A program made the translations under genes and the position numbers. Shown here in pieces: positions 19,113 to 30,250 of a DNA stretch of 64,000 nucleotides (within the stretch, counting starts at the first letter, position 1; every line of letters starts with the position of its first letter). Location: assembly GCA_963823435.1 (NCBI GenBank), contig CAWGLN010000001.1:1612001-1676000 (forward strand). The letters are read 5' to 3'. The stretch comes from CAKZML01 sp963823435 (lineage in GTDB: Bacteria; Pseudomonadota; Gammaproteobacteria; Steroidobacterales; BM003). Below the pieces are notes generated by a model. That model did no database searches. It saw only the letters and a list, made by a program, of their open reading frames with translations, and had not been told where the DNA came from.

Positions 19113-20300
19113 TTACTTGGGCAGCGCCAGGCGATTGTATTTTTTCAGGGTCTCCTGCAAGCGGTCGTGCGGCAATTCTATCACCCGGTGGCCGTCAAAG
19201 CCGGTCATGGTTTGCGCCGCGACCAGCGCATTGATGATGGCTTCTTCCGTGGCCAGGGCGGTGGCCTCGAAGAACGGGGTGATGCGCTCGTTCGGCAGTA
19301 GCTGGGCGGTGGGCAAGCCGGTGGCGGCACCGGCACCCGGGTTCGCGGTGGAGAACGCGATGAAAATATCCCCCGAGGAATTACTGGCCATGCCACCGGT
19401 ACGCGCCACACCCATGCTTACGCGCTTGGCGATACGCTTGAGCTGGTGAGGAAGTAGCGGGGCATCGGTGGCGACGACCACGATGATAGAACCCATATCC
19501 CGGTCGACCTTGTTGGGCTTGAGGCTGGCGTAGGCGGGCAACTCGGGGATCTCCAGCCCTACCGGCACACCGGCCACGGTCAATTGGTAGCGGGAGCCGA
19601 AATTCGCCTGCACCAGTACGCCCACGGTGAAGTCACCACTTTCGTCATGCACCACACGCGAGGAGGTGCCGATGCCGCCCTTGAACTCGTAGCAAATCAT
19701 ACCGGTGCCGCCACCCACGCCGCCTTCTTCCACCGGGCCGCTCCTGGCGTTGTCCAGTGCCGCCCAGGCATGTTCCGGCTTCACGTGGAAACCGTTCAGG
19801 TCGTTAAGCCACCCGTCCCAGGTCTCGCCCACCACGGGCAGGGACCACCAGTCATCGGTGTCAAAATCGTAGTGATCCACGGACCAGGCAATCACGGCGT
19901 CGCGCACGACGCCCACGCTGTGGGTATTGGTAATCATGACCGGGCCATACATCATGCCGGACTCTTCCACCCAGGTAGTGCCGGTCATTTCACCGTTTCC
20001 GTTCTGGGTGAACCAGCCGGCGAACACGCCGTCCAGGGGACTGGTCTTGCCGCGGGGCAAAATCGCGGTTACACCCGTACGCACCACCGCTTCATCCCCA
20101 CCTGGCTCACCGCTGATGATGGTGGAGTGACCGACCTCGATGCCGGCCACATCGGTGATGGCATTCAGAGGTCCCGGTTCGCCCACGAAAGGCACGCCCA
20201 GGTCGCGTGCGCGTACGTTCTCTCCGGCCAGTGAAACATTGGCAATCAGGGCCATCGCGAGCAGGGTCAAAATTCCCCGTATGAATGATGATGTGGTCAT
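19113..20300 (-). CDS. P1 family peptidase (DmpA/BapA, S58), secreted
   Basis: 395 residues from ATG 20300 (MTTSSFIRG), which places a Sec signal at the N-terminus (LTLLAMALIANVSLAGEN); an upstream in-frame ATG would bury it. The motif GMICYEFKGGIGTSSRVV near residue 200 contains the autocleavage site before the nucleophilic serine that becomes the N-terminus of the small subunit in this N-terminal nucleophile family. The family releases N-terminal residues from peptides or beta-peptides, and this one is probably periplasmic. The symporter gene lies upstream on the same strand with 143 bases between. Confidence 0.88.
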   Translation of the reverse strand: MTTSSFIRGILTLLAMALIANVSLAGENVRARDLGVPFVGEPGPLNAITDVAGIEVGHSTIISGEPGGDEAVVRTGVTAILPRGKTSPLDGVFAGWFTQNGNGEMTGTTWVEESGMMYGPVMITNTHSVGVVRDAVIAWSVDHYDFDTDDWWSLPVVGETWDGWLNDLNGFHVKPEHAWAALDNARSGPVEEGGVGGGTGMICYEFKGGIGTSSRVVHDESGDFTVGVLVQANFGSRYQLTVAGVPVGLEIPELPAYASLKPNKVDRDMGSIIVVVATDAPLLPHQLKRIAKRVSMGVARTGGMASNSSGDIFIAFSTANPGAGAATGLPTAQLLPNERITPFFEATALATEEAIINALVAAQTMTGFDGHRVIELPHDRLQETLKKYNRLALPK

Positions 20301-20443
20301 GGTTGGAGTCCTGGGTCGTATTTGTTTGAGGGCCTGATTTTGGCAACGGTTTGAATTCACTGAAGTGGCAGACTACACCAGGATAGCCACCCGCGTCACC
20401 GCGCGCAGGCGTCCGCGTCACAGGTCCCCGCGACACTGACCAG

Positions 20444-22012
20444 CTAGGCTCCGGAATTGCCACGAGTCCCGGTGAACAGCTTTTGCACATGACCCGGGTC
20501 CAGGGCTTGGGTGAATATCGACACCAGCCAGGTTGTCAGCAGTGAAACAATCTCACCCATGGCCGAGCAGGAAAAGGGATTGGGCGCCTCCTGTTGCAAC
20601 CAGGTGGCCGCTTCCTGCAAGACGCCCCCTGCAAACCAGGCCGGATTCACCAGTCCTGCGTGCAGCGCGGCAAATACACTCACCCCGCTGAGCAGGCCGG
20701 CATAGGCGCCGGCGCGGGTCACACCCGACCATAACGCGCCCAGCACCAGGGGGCCGGCAAATGCCGCCAACAATCCCCCCGTACCCATCCAGACCAGCAA
20801 GGCCACGTTACGGTCCATCAGCAGCCAGGCCATGGCTGCGCACAGAAGCAATATCACCACGCTGCTGATCCGGCTTATGGCCAGGACCCGGCGGTCCAGC
20901 GTGGGCGCATCCGGTGGATGCTTCAGACGGGGTACGACAGACAAGCGGTACAAGTCATTGGCGATCACCTGTGAAGAAGAAATCACCAGGCCATCTGCGG
21001 TGGACATGATGGCTGCCAGGATGGCGACGCCAAGGAGGGCGGCCAGCCAGGGCGATAGCAGGGAGGTGAACAGGGCGGGCAGGGCATCATTGGTGCTTTG
21101 TCCTGGCTGCAGTAGCGCATCGCCGAGCACCGCCCGGGCCAGCAAGCCACCCAGACCCATCATGCCCAGGGTCAGGCCGAAGATGCAGGCCAGCCTGAGG
21201 AACCGGTAGCGGGAGGTAGAGGATTTTAGCGCCCAGAGCTTGTTACCAATATGCGGCAACATGCCCAGGGGCAGGTGGGCCAGTGGAATAGCGGCGATAG
21301 ACCACCAGGAATGATAAACAGGCATGTCCGGATTGGGCACCGAGACCAGGCGTGTATCCTGGGCCGCCAACAGGTCCAGGATATTGCCTTGCACACCGTA
21401 GCCGGATACAAGCCAGGCCACCAGGCCCAGCGCGATGACCAGCATCAGTGCGCCCTGCAGCGCATCGGTAAGAATGTCTGCATGGGCGCCGCCCAGGACC
21501 ACGTAAACCAGCAGCACACCCACGGTGATGCCCAGGGCCAAGGCCGGGTCCAGACCCAGCATGTGCTTGAACATCACCAGGCCCGATAGCAATTGGCCCG
21601 CCAGGTAGAACAGCAGCAACAGTGAGAACACTGATACCAGGATGCGGATCGCTTCCGACTGGTATCGCTCCCCAAGAAACTCGGGTATCGAGCGACTGCC
21701 GAACAATTCGCCACCATTGCCCACCACCCGCATACACAGCAATACACCCAGGTAGACTCCGGCCGGATACAATACGGCCGAGGCCATGGCCGATATACCC
21801 GCGCTGTAGGCAAGACCGGGAAACCCGATGAACGTCGCGCCACTGGCGGTGGTGGCGGCGAAGGCCAGGGCGAGCACCAGCGGCCCATAAGAGCCACGCG
21901 CGGTGGCGTAGTCATCCGCGCTTTTAACACGGGTGCGTGCGAGCAGTCCCAGGCCAAGCATCAGCAGGATGTACAGAATCAGGAATAACCAGACCCACCG
22001 GGTGAGAGTCAC
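20444..22012 (-). CDS. Sodium:solute symporter family transporter
   Basis: About 522 residues. GTG 22012 is favoured over TTG 22018 because GGAG is then spaced 8 bases away. The protein is a string of about 13 hydrophobic helices (WLFLILYILLMLGLGLLART, ATTASGATFIGFPGLAYSAG, AILAAIMSTADGLVISSSQV). The last of these, MSTADGLVISSSQVIANDLY, is the conserved SSF segment that binds sodium. Substrate cannot be assigned; the neighbouring P1 peptidase makes peptide-derived amino acids plausible. Inner membrane, sodium-coupled uptake. The reading frame is intact. Confidence 0.88.
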   Translation of the reverse strand: MTLTRWVWLFLILYILLMLGLGLLARTRVKSADDYATARGSYGPLVLALAFAATTASGATFIGFPGLAYSAGISAMASAVLYPAGVYLGVLLCMRVVGNGGELFGSRSIPEFLGERYQSEAIRILVSVFSLLLLFYLAGQLLSGLVMFKHMLGLDPALALGITVGVLLVYVVLGGAHADILTDALQGALMLVIALGLVAWLVSGYGVQGNILDLLAAQDTRLVSVPNPDMPVYHSWWSIAAIPLAHLPLGMLPHIGNKLWALKSSTSRYRFLRLACIFGLTLGMMGLGGLLARAVLGDALLQPGQSTNDALPALFTSLLSPWLAALLGVAILAAIMSTADGLVISSSQVIANDLYRLSVVPRLKHPPDAPTLDRRVLAISRISSVVILLLCAAMAWLLMDRNVALLVWMGTGGLLAAFAGPLVLGALWSGVTRAGAYAGLLSGVSVFAALHAGLVNPAWFAGGVLQEAATWLQQEAPNPFSCSAMGEIVSLLTTWLVSIFTQALDPGHVQKLFTGTRGNSGA

Positions 22013-22229
22013 CGTCAATTCTCCATTTCATTGAGGCTGGGCAAGGATACCGGTTTCTGCACCACCGGTCCCGGCGACCTTCTGGACTGGATAGGTCGTA
22101 ATACGAAGAATGCAGGACTTTCAGTTTTTACCTACAGCCGGTCCTGGGCTGGTTATGATAGGTTCAGGCTTGCGAAGCTGCACCTATGACAGGCGCTGTG
22201 ATGATGACCGGGGCTGCGGGAGAAAAACA

Positions 22230-23075
22230 ATGAGCGAGTCAGGAAAGATCGGTTTCAGAAGCATTGCGTGCGGCGCGGTAGCAATACTGATGGGACTTGC
22301 CGGAGCTGCAACAAGCGTGCAGGCAGCTGAAAACGGGGAGACGGACGGGACGTTTTCCGGATCAAAATGGGTACTGTCGCTGGGGCTGTTTTACCCCAAG
22401 GTAGACACCTACATTCGGGTCGATGGTACGGGCGGTATCCTGGGCACGGAATTGAATTTTGACACCCTGGGCCTCGGGAAGAACGAGATGCTGCCTGAAT
22501 TGGGCGTTGTCTGGCAGGTTAGTTCACGGCACGCAATGTGGGCGACTTACTTTGAGCTGGAGCGCAGTGGTTTTACCAACACCGCCATCGAGATTCGCGT
22601 AGGTGATACCGTTTTTCCTGTCGATGCAAATATTGATGCCCGGTTCTACAGCAAGGTCCTGGCTGCGGGTTATGGCTATTCTTTCTTCAACGATAACGTC
22701 AAGTTTTTTGGATTCCGTATCGGATTGAACGTGCAGGACGTGGGATTGGGACTGGAAGCCGAGAGTGGATTGTTCACGGAAACAGCTGACGTCACCGCAC
22801 CCCTGCCGACCCTTGGACTCATTGGAGGATATCGCCTTTCCGAGAATTGGCACTTGACCGGACAAGCCGGCTATTTGGGCCTGACGATAGATGAGTACGA
22901 AGGTGCAATAACAGAGCTGTCGGCAAGACTGGACTATTTGATTGGAGAGCATTTTTCACTGGGCCTGTCCTACCAGTACCTGAAGGTGGATGTGGATTCT
23001 GAGGACGAGAAGTGGCTGGGTAGATTTCGCTACGAATATTTCGGCCCTGCGCTACAGCTGGGCTACCGGTTCTAG
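22230..23075 (+). CDS. Outer-membrane beta-barrel protein (unrecognised)
   Basis: 281 residues from ATG 22230 with a signal peptide (AVAILMGLAGAATSVQAAEN). The rest alternates polar and hydrophobic residues in strand-like pattern with aromatic ends (KWVLSLGLFYPKVDTYIRVD, HAMWATYFELERSGFTN, SLGLSYQYLKVDVDSEDEKW), closing with GPALQLGYRF, a C-terminal aromatic as expected for outer-membrane insertion. No specific family is recognised; it resembles small OmpW/OmpA-size barrels. It diverges from the symporter gene. Confidence 0.7.
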   Translation: MSESGKIGFRSIACGAVAILMGLAGAATSVQAAENGETDGTFSGSKWVLSLGLFYPKVDTYIRVDGTGGILGTELNFDTLGLGKNEMLPELGVVWQVSSRHAMWATYFELERSGFTNTAIEIRVGDTVFPVDANIDARFYSKVLAAGYGYSFFNDNVKFFGFRIGLNVQDVGLGLEAESGLFTETADVTAPLPTLGLIGGYRLSENWHLTGQAGYLGLTIDEYEGAITELSARLDYLIGEHFSLGLSYQYLKVDVDSEDEKWLGRFRYEYFGPALQLGYRF

Positions 23076-23186
23076 CCCGGGAGGGTTTTCGCGAAACGAA
23101 ACCGGTCCTGTAAAGACACGGATTGGCAACGCTTCCTGAAGGCGCACAATGTTCTTGACGGTCCGTAACTCAAGGAGGAGTAGGCG

Positions 23187-23684
23187 ATGCGTCAGCAAGA
23201 TATCAAGGCGGATGTCAGCTATTTCATCCTGATGTGCCTGGTGGCGTGCTTGCTGGTGCCACCCGCATTTGGCGGGGTGGTTCTCAATGTAATGCGTATT
23301 GCCGGGCTGGCGGTGGGTGAGTGGCCTGACGTGTCCGCAGCCTTGTTTGGCATGGTCGCTTTCAGCGTTCCAGCCTTTGCGATTATCGGTCTGGCGGGTT
23401 CCCGCTATATAAATCATGCCCGTGACGCCCGGTCCTCGGCTGAGCGTTTTACCCTGCTACGCTGGGGCCTGATCGGTGGGACTGTCTTGCTCAATGTGGT
23501 TTTTGTCCAGGCGCTGATGGATGCGCCGGCAACCTTGCAGGGCCTGACCGCGACCTTGACCGATACCAGCGATGTATTCATGTACGCCTTCACCGAGCTA
23601 TTCGTATTCGGTTGTGGCGCAGCGGTAGGTATGTTGTTCGCTGCGATGGCCGGTCACGGTCACCGGGGTCATCACGCCCATTGA
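23187..23684 (+). CDS. Hypothetical four-helix membrane protein
   Basis: 165 residues with a strong ribosome site (AAGGAGGAG) before ATG 23187. Hydrophobic segments occupy about residues 11-36, 48-66, 90-108 and 130-158, and the C-terminus is a His-rich tail (GHGHRGHHAH) that could bind metal. No family recognised. The gene is intact and stands alone, with a long gap after it. Confidence 0.6.
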   Translation: MRQQDIKADVSYFILMCLVACLLVPPAFGGVVLNVMRIAGLAVGEWPDVSAALFGMVAFSVPAFAIIGLAGSRYINHARDARSSAERFTLLRWGLIGGTVLLNVVFVQALMDAPATLQGLTATLTDTSDVFMYAFTELFVFGCGAAVGMLFAAMAGHGHRGHHAH

Positions 23685-24100
23685 TCACTTCTGGTGGTTC
23701 AGACCATGGGATGTCTGCTTGCGGGCGTTTTCCTGTGCCAATGAAAGCGCAAGCGGCTGCGTGAGCGCCTGTACAGGGCCTTCAGGATAATCCGGAAGTA
23801 CTCCACCCGATGGCGACTGCGATGCGGGTTGTTGTCCCATTGCCGGCGTATTGCTGCCCGGCAACCCCGGTCTCGATCCTTTCATGGTTGGCGGGCTCAG
23901 CGCCTTGACAGCGGCTGAGGTACTGACCGTGACAACTGCGCCCGGTGTGGCTGCATTGTGCCGACCCCGTGCTATGATCCGGCGAATTGTGCCGCGTCGG
24001 GGCAGACCCGGACGCCCAAGACCTGCGCTTGTTGTTGCGCACGGAACTTTATCGTCCGCAGCGACTCACACATTGGTAACCAGTACGGAGATAACCAACG
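23685..24100. other. Gap before the zinc metalloprotease gene
   Basis: 416 bases. A minus-strand open stretch (about 23685-23999) lacks a supported start and ribosome site and is not called. The promoter of the 24101 gene should lie near its right end. Confidence 0.3.
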
Positions 24101-26646
24101 ATGAAGCATTTCCTGACCCCTTTTATTGCCTGGGCATTGCTCTGCGTGTCCTTGCCTGCCAGCGCCAAGGCAAGCGATGCTCCCGCTGAGGAAGCACCCA
24201 AGACGATCGCCGAACTCACCGAGGACAGCGAACGTATAGAAGGTCTGTTCACCTTTTATCGCAACAAGAAAACCGGCCTGGTGCATATGCTGATCAAGCC
24301 CGATCAGCTGGGTAAGGAATTCATCTATTTTGCCCAGGCTGCCAATGGCGTGGTGCAGAGCGGCTATTTCCGCGGCGCCTACCTCGTGAATGACGTGGTC
24401 TCGGTGCAGCGCTACTACGACCGTATCGAGTTGGTCGCAGAAAACACGGCATATTATTTTGACCCGGACAATGCAGTGTCACGCGCGGCCGATGCCAATC
24501 GGACCTCCTCCGTCCTTGCGGTGGAAAAAATAGCCGCAGAGGATGCGGTGACCGGCGAAATGTTGATTGCTGTGGACAAGCTGTTTCTTTCCCAGAGCCT
24601 GTACCAGGTCAAGCCCACGCCCGACCCCGAGGCGGATGCGGCCGGCACCTGGGCGCTGGGTTCCTTGAGTGCGGAGAAGAGCAAGATCACCGGTCTGCGC
24701 AGCTATCCCGACAATGCCGATGTGGAGGTTGAGTACATATTTGAGGATCCGGCCCCGCGCTATGACTTGCTGGAGGGCGCGGATGAAATCACCGACCCAC
24801 GCAATGTTGCAGTGAGGGTGATGCACAGCTTCATCAAGATGCCTGACAATGATTTTCAGCCAAGATTTGACGACCCCCGGGTGGGCTACTTCGGCGAGAA
24901 GGTCACTGACCTGACCTCCAATAGCGCCACTCCGTACCGCGACCTGATTACGCGCTGGAACCTGGTCAAGCAGGATCCGGCAGCCGAGATTTCGGAACCG
25001 GTAGAACCAATAGTGTGGTGGATGGAAAACACCACGCCGGTAGAGTGGCGTGAGCTGATCAAGACGGCGGCCGAGAAATGGAACCAGTCCTTTGAGAAAG
25101 CCGGTTTCCGCAATGCCCTGGTTGTGAAACTTCAGCCCGATGACGCAGACTGGGATGCCGGAGATATCCGCTATAACGTGTTGCGCTGGACCTCTTCGCC
25201 GACGCCGCCTTTTGGCGGCTACGGTCCGAGTTTCTCCAATCCCCGCACGGGTCAGTTGATTGGCGCCGATATCATGTTGGAGTACTCCTTTGTCAATCGC
25301 CACCTGATAGCCAGGAAGTTATTGCAGCCTGTTGCCGGTGGTCAGGATCCATCGCTGTATTGCTCCCTGGGTCATGGCCTGAAGTTGAGCAATATGCTGG
25401 GCTTCACACTGGCCACGGCCACCGGCCTGGGCAGCGAGATGGAGGAGCGGATCGTGCATGACGCCATGAACTACCTGATCCTGCACGAACTGGGTCACAC
25501 CCTGGGTTTGAACCACAATATGAAGGCCACCCAGATGATCAGCCGTGAGCAGGCTGTCGACCCGGTCTATGTTGCCGAGAATGGCCTGGCCGGATCGGTG
25601 ATGGATTATCCCGCGGTGAACTTCGCGCCGGTGGGCCAGGTGCAGACCGATTTCTATATGATCCGTCCCGGCCCCTACGATGACTGGGCCATCGAGTATG
25701 GTTATTCAACGGCCTTGCCGGATGCCGAGGCAGAGGAAGACCGCTTGCAGGCTATCCTGGCACGCTCGGTTGAGCCGGAGCTGGCTTTTGGCAACGATGC
25801 CGACGATATGCGGGCGCCGGGCAAGGCTATAGACCCCCGGGTAAACATCTACGACATGACCAGTGATTCCATCGGATATGCCGAGGACAGGATTGCGTTG
25901 CTGCGCAACACGCTGGATGGGCTGGAGGGCAAGTACCGCGAGCCTGGCGCCTCCTTCCAGGAACTTCACGACGCCTTCCAGGTGGTGATGGTTGAGTGGG
26001 CGCGTTCGGCCGCCGTCATCTCGCGTTATATCGGAGGCGTATACGTGGATCGGGCCATGGTAGGGCAACAGGAACAGACCCGGCCTTTCACGCCCGTGGA
26101 CCTGGCTATCCAGCAAAGCGCCATGCTGCGCCCTGGGCAGGGATGTATTCGCCCCGGAGGCATTTGATATTTCGCCGGACCTGTACAGCCACCTGGCGCA
26201 ACAGCGGCGGTTTTACGATTTCTACAGCACCACCGAGGATCCCAAGATTCACGACATGGTGCTGGCCATACAGAGTGGCGTACTGGATCAGTTGCTGCAC
26301 CCGGTGGTGTTGAAACGTATTACCGATACGCGTCTTTATGGCAACCAACTACAAGCTGGCCACATTCATGGATGATTTGACCGCGGCTATTTTCGATGCG
26401 GATTTGTCTGGCAATGTGAATACTTTCCGCCAGAATCTGCAGACCAATTACGTGCAGCGTCTGGCAGCGATGGTAAAAGAGGAAACCCGCGCTGGGTTCG
26501 ATACGCAGGCCCAAGCCATGGCCCTGTATCAGCTGACCACCGTGCGCAAGAATATTGGTAGTCGTCGTGGCATGGACGATGAGACCCGTGCGCATAGCCA
26601 GAATCTTATCCTGATTATCGACCGGGCTCTGGAAACCCTGGGCTGA
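24101..26646 (+). CDS. Secreted zinc-dependent metalloprotease (two late frameshifts)
   Basis: ATG 24101 starts a Sec-signal protein (ALLCVSLPASAKASD). N-terminal DUF5117/5118-like parts are followed by an extended zincin motif HELGHTLGLNHNMKATQM near residue 462, with three His ligands and the catalytic Glu. WWMENTTPVEWRELIKTAAE followed by KWNQSFEKAGF upstream is characteristic of this family of large secreted zinc proteases. The frame shifts near 26140 and 26345; the pieces after them (SPDLYSHLAQQRRFYDFYST, then DDLTAAIFDADLSGN) continue the C-terminal helical domain to TGA 26646, about 848 residues in all. A terminator follows. Confidence 0.88.
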
Positions 26647-26672
26647 TACCAGCTCGTATCAAGCGAGTATAC

Positions 26673-26700
26673 AAGGGCGCCCGGGTGGCGCCCTTTTTTT
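26673..26700 (+). terminator. Rho-independent terminator
   Basis: AAGGGCGCC (26673-26681), loop CGGGT, GGCGCCCTT (26687-26695), then a T-run to 26700, 26 bases after the metalloprotease stop. Confidence 0.9.
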
Positions 26701-26818
26701 ACCTGCAGCTTATGCGCTTGCGAGCCTTACAACGCCCGATAGTTATGGCAGACTGGGCTGCTTCCAAAATCAAGCGTCGTAGGCCGGGTGCCGCCCGTCA
26801 ACGACAAAGGGGGATGTA

Positions 26819-29800
26819 GTGAGAGTGATTCGCAAGATTTGTTTGCTGTTTCTGTGCCTGCCCATGCTCGCTTTCGCGGCAGAATCCGAAGACGCCCGCG
26901 AAGCCGGGTTTCAACGAAGATACGTTCAAGGGGCTGGAACTGCGAGCCCTGGGCCCGGCATTTATGTCCGGTCGTATATCCGACATCGTCCTGCACCCGG
27001 CGGATCCGCGTATCAAGTACATCGGCGTGGGCAGCGGGGGCGTGTTCAAGACGATAAACAGCGGCACTACCTGGGAGCCTGTGTTCGATGACCAGGGCTC
27101 GTATTCGGTTGGCTGCATCAGCCTGGACCCCAATCGTCCGGATACTGTCTGGGTAGGCACTGGTGAAAATGTCAGTGGCCGTCACGTCGGTTTTGGCGAC
27201 GGCGTTTACCGGTCCCTGGATGCGGGCAAGACCTGGACCAATATGGGACTCGAGAAATCCGAACACATCGGCATGATCCGGATTGATCCCCGTGATTCCA
27301 ACGTGATCTACGTCGCCGCCCAGGGACCCTTGTGGTCGGGTGGCGGCGAGCGAGGGCTGTTCAAGTCCACCGACGGAGGCGCGAGCTGGAACAATGTATT
27401 GAGCGCCGGCGAATACACCGGTGTGAGCGAGATACACCTGGATCCACGTAATCCCGATGTGCTGTACGCAGTGAGCTGGCAGCGCCTGCGCAGTGTGGCG
27501 GCGCTCATGGACGGCGGCCCGGAAAGCGGGATTCACAAGTCCACCGACGGTGGCGCCACCTGGCGCAAGCTGAGCAAGGGTCTGCCAGAGGAGCATATGG
27601 GCAAGATCGGAGTCGCGATCTCTCCCCAGCAGCCGGACGTGCTTTACGCCACCATCGAGTTGCCCGGGCGTACCGGCGGGTTCTGGCGCTCCGAGGATGG
27701 CGGTGAGTCCTGGGAAAAGCGCAATGACTATCTTTCCAGTGGAACTGGTCCGCACTATTACCAGGAAATTTTTGCCAATCCCCATTTCTTTGATCGGGTC
27801 TACCAGGCCGATGTGATGCTGCATTACACGGCGATGGCGGCAAGACCTTCACCAAGATGCCGCTGGGTAACCACCACAGCGATCACCACGCAGTGGCCTT
27901 TGATCCCAGGGATCCGAACTACCTGATCGTGGGTACCGACGGCGGTGTCTATGAGAGTTTCGACCTGGGCGAACACTGGCGCTTCATGGCCAATCTGCCC
28001 CTTGACCCAGTTTTACAAAGTCACGGTGGATTACGACAAGCCTTTTTACAACATCTATGGTGGCACCCAGGATAATTCCACCCAGGGTGGGCCATCGCGT
28101 ACCGACAACGTACACGGCATCAGCACTGAGGACTGGAAGGTGATCCTGTGGGCCGACGGTCATCAGCCCGCAGCGGACCCTGATAACCCCGACATCGTGT
28201 ATGCCGAGTGGCAACAAGGAAACCTGACCCGTTATGACCGCAAGACCGGTGAATCGGTGTACATCCAGCCGCAGCCCGGCAAGGGTGAGGCGGAGGAACG
28301 CTTTAACTGGGACTCGCCAATCCTGATCAGCCCGCATGATTCCAGCCGGCTGTATTTTGCCAGCCAGCGCGTCTGGCGCAGTGACAACCGCGGGGATTCA
28401 TGGAAGCCGGTGAGCGGCGACCTGACGCGCAACCAGGAGCGTTTGCTGCAACCGATGATGGGGCGTCAGTGGAGCCTGGACTCCAACTGGGATCTGTACG
28501 CCATGTCGGTGTTCAACAGCATTACGTCCCTGTCCGAATCGCCACTGGTCGAGGGCTTGATATACGCAGGCACGGACGACGGGATCATCCAGGTGAGCGA
28601 GGATGGTGGTCAGAATTGGCGCAAGATCGACAAGTTGCCCGGTGTGCCCGAAAACTTCTTCGTTAATGACATCAAGGCTGACTTGCACGATGTGAATACG
28701 GTCTACGTGGTGGTGGACAATCACAAGGCCGGAGATTTCAGGCCTTTCGTGCTCAAGAGCAGTGACCGGGGCAAGAGCTGGAAGAGCATTGCCGGCGACT
28801 TGCCGGAAAGACACCTGGCCTGGCGTCTGGTGCAGGATCACGTGAAGCCCGGACTGCTGTTCCTGGGTACCGAGTTCGGCTTGTTTTTCAGCGTGGAAGG
28901 CGGCAACAAGTGGGTCAAGCTAAGTGGCAATGTGCCCAATATTCCGTTCCGCGACCTGGCCATTCAACGGCGTGAAAACGACCTGGTCGGGGCCACTTTC
29001 GGTCGCAGTTTCTATGTGCTGGACGACTACACGCCCTTGCGCCAGGTGAGCGCGAAAAACCTGTCTGAGGGCAGTCTGCTGTTCCCGGTAAAAGACGCGC
29101 CCTGGTACCTGCCCCGACGCGGCCTGGGCTGTGAGAGTGACGGCTGTGCCGGCAGCCTGGGTGATACGCATTACCTCGCGCCGAACCCGCCTTTCGGCGC
29201 CGTGTTCACCTATTACCTGGCAAAACCCGTCCTCAGCCTGAAAGAGCAACGCCGGGAGCGGGAGAAGCCACTGGAGAAGGCAGGCAAGGACACGCCGTTC
29301 CCCGGCTGGCAGGTAGCGGAGGCGGAGAAACTGGAAGGGCCACCCGCCATGTTACTCACGGTTACCGATTCAGCGGGCAAGGTCGTGCGCTACCTGGAAG
29401 CGCCGGCCACCGCCGGCTTCCACCGTATCGCCTGGGACTTGCGTTACCCCGACCTGGCGCCGTGGAAACCCGAAGACCAGCGTAGTCCCTGGGAAAATCC
29501 GGCCGGCGTACTGGCCCCGCCAGGGGCCTACACGGTGAGTCTGTCACGCAGGGTAGATGGCAGGCTTGAGTCTGTCGGTGCCGAGCCAGGCATTCAATGT
29601 CGTGTCCATCCGCGAGCCGGTACTGGCAGGATCGGAACCAGGGGCAAAGGCTGGAGTTCTCGCGCCGGGTTGATGAGCTGAGCCGACGAGTGATGGGCGC
29701 GGCTTCGGCCCTGGGTGAATTATCCAAGGCCCTGGATGCCGTAAAGGAAAGCCTGCTCCGCTCCACCGCTGATCATTCCCTGTACACACAGGCGCAGGCC

Positions 29801-30100
29801 TTGCAGCAGAAAGCCACGCGCCTGGCGCAGTCGATTAGCGGCAACCAGCAACAACAAATGATGGGTGGCGGCGGCCAGGTGTCTATATCACAGCGCCTGA
29901 GCGTTGCGGGGATCGGTGCGCGCGCCACTGCTTATGGACCGACCCAGACCCAGCGTGACAGCCTGGCTATTGCAGAGGAAGAATTCGCTGCGATAGAGCC
30001 CGAGCTAAACGTCCTGGTGAACCAGGAGATGCCCGAGCTGAAGCGCCAAATGAACACCAGTGGCGTACCGTGGACACCGGGCAGGGGTCTTCCCCGGTAA
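26819..30100 (+). pseudogene. Sortilin/VPS10-like BNR-repeat secreted protein, frameshifted
   Basis: GTG 26819 gives a signal peptide (LLFLCLPMLAFAAES). The repeated motif SxDxGxxW (GVYRSLDAGKTWTNMGLEKS, GLFKSTDGGASWNNVL, GIHKSTDGGATWRKLSKGL, GFWRSEDGGESWEKRND) is the Asp-box/BNR repeat of ten-bladed VPS10/sortilin-type beta propellers. Frame changes lie near 26910-26960, 27840, 28005 and 29590; the last piece (FSRRVDELSRRVMGAASALG) is the helical C-terminal tail. About 1080 residues when joined. Such proteins in proteobacteria are exported and of unknown substrate, often annotated as glycosyl hydrolases only from the propeller. A paralogue is encoded at 38293-41441. Confidence 0.8.
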
Positions 30101-30113
30101 TAATCGGCAAGTC

Positions 30114-30144
30114 GGCTGGACGGTGTTTTCCGCACCGTCCAGCC
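30114..30144. repeat. Hairpin after the sortilin-like gene, no T-run
   Basis: GGCTGGACGGTG (30114-30125) pairs perfectly with CACCGTCCAGCC (30133-30144) around TTTTCCG. It begins 14 bases after the stop but is not followed by a T-run, so it is either a Rho-assisted or mRNA-protecting stem, or a REP-type repeat. Confidence 0.55.
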
Positions 30145-30250
30145 ACGGGCTGATATCACGGTATTGTCCGGTAGCGCGAGCTCCCCAGCTTGAACCCGGG
30201 CACCCGAATCGGGTCTTTCCCGAGCCCAAACGTTTACTTCAGGAGGATGA

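Noticed and set aside
23685..24042. Minus-strand open frames with Pro/Ser-rich translation
   Set aside because: No ribosome site, no credible start and no recognisable composition for a secreted or structured protein.
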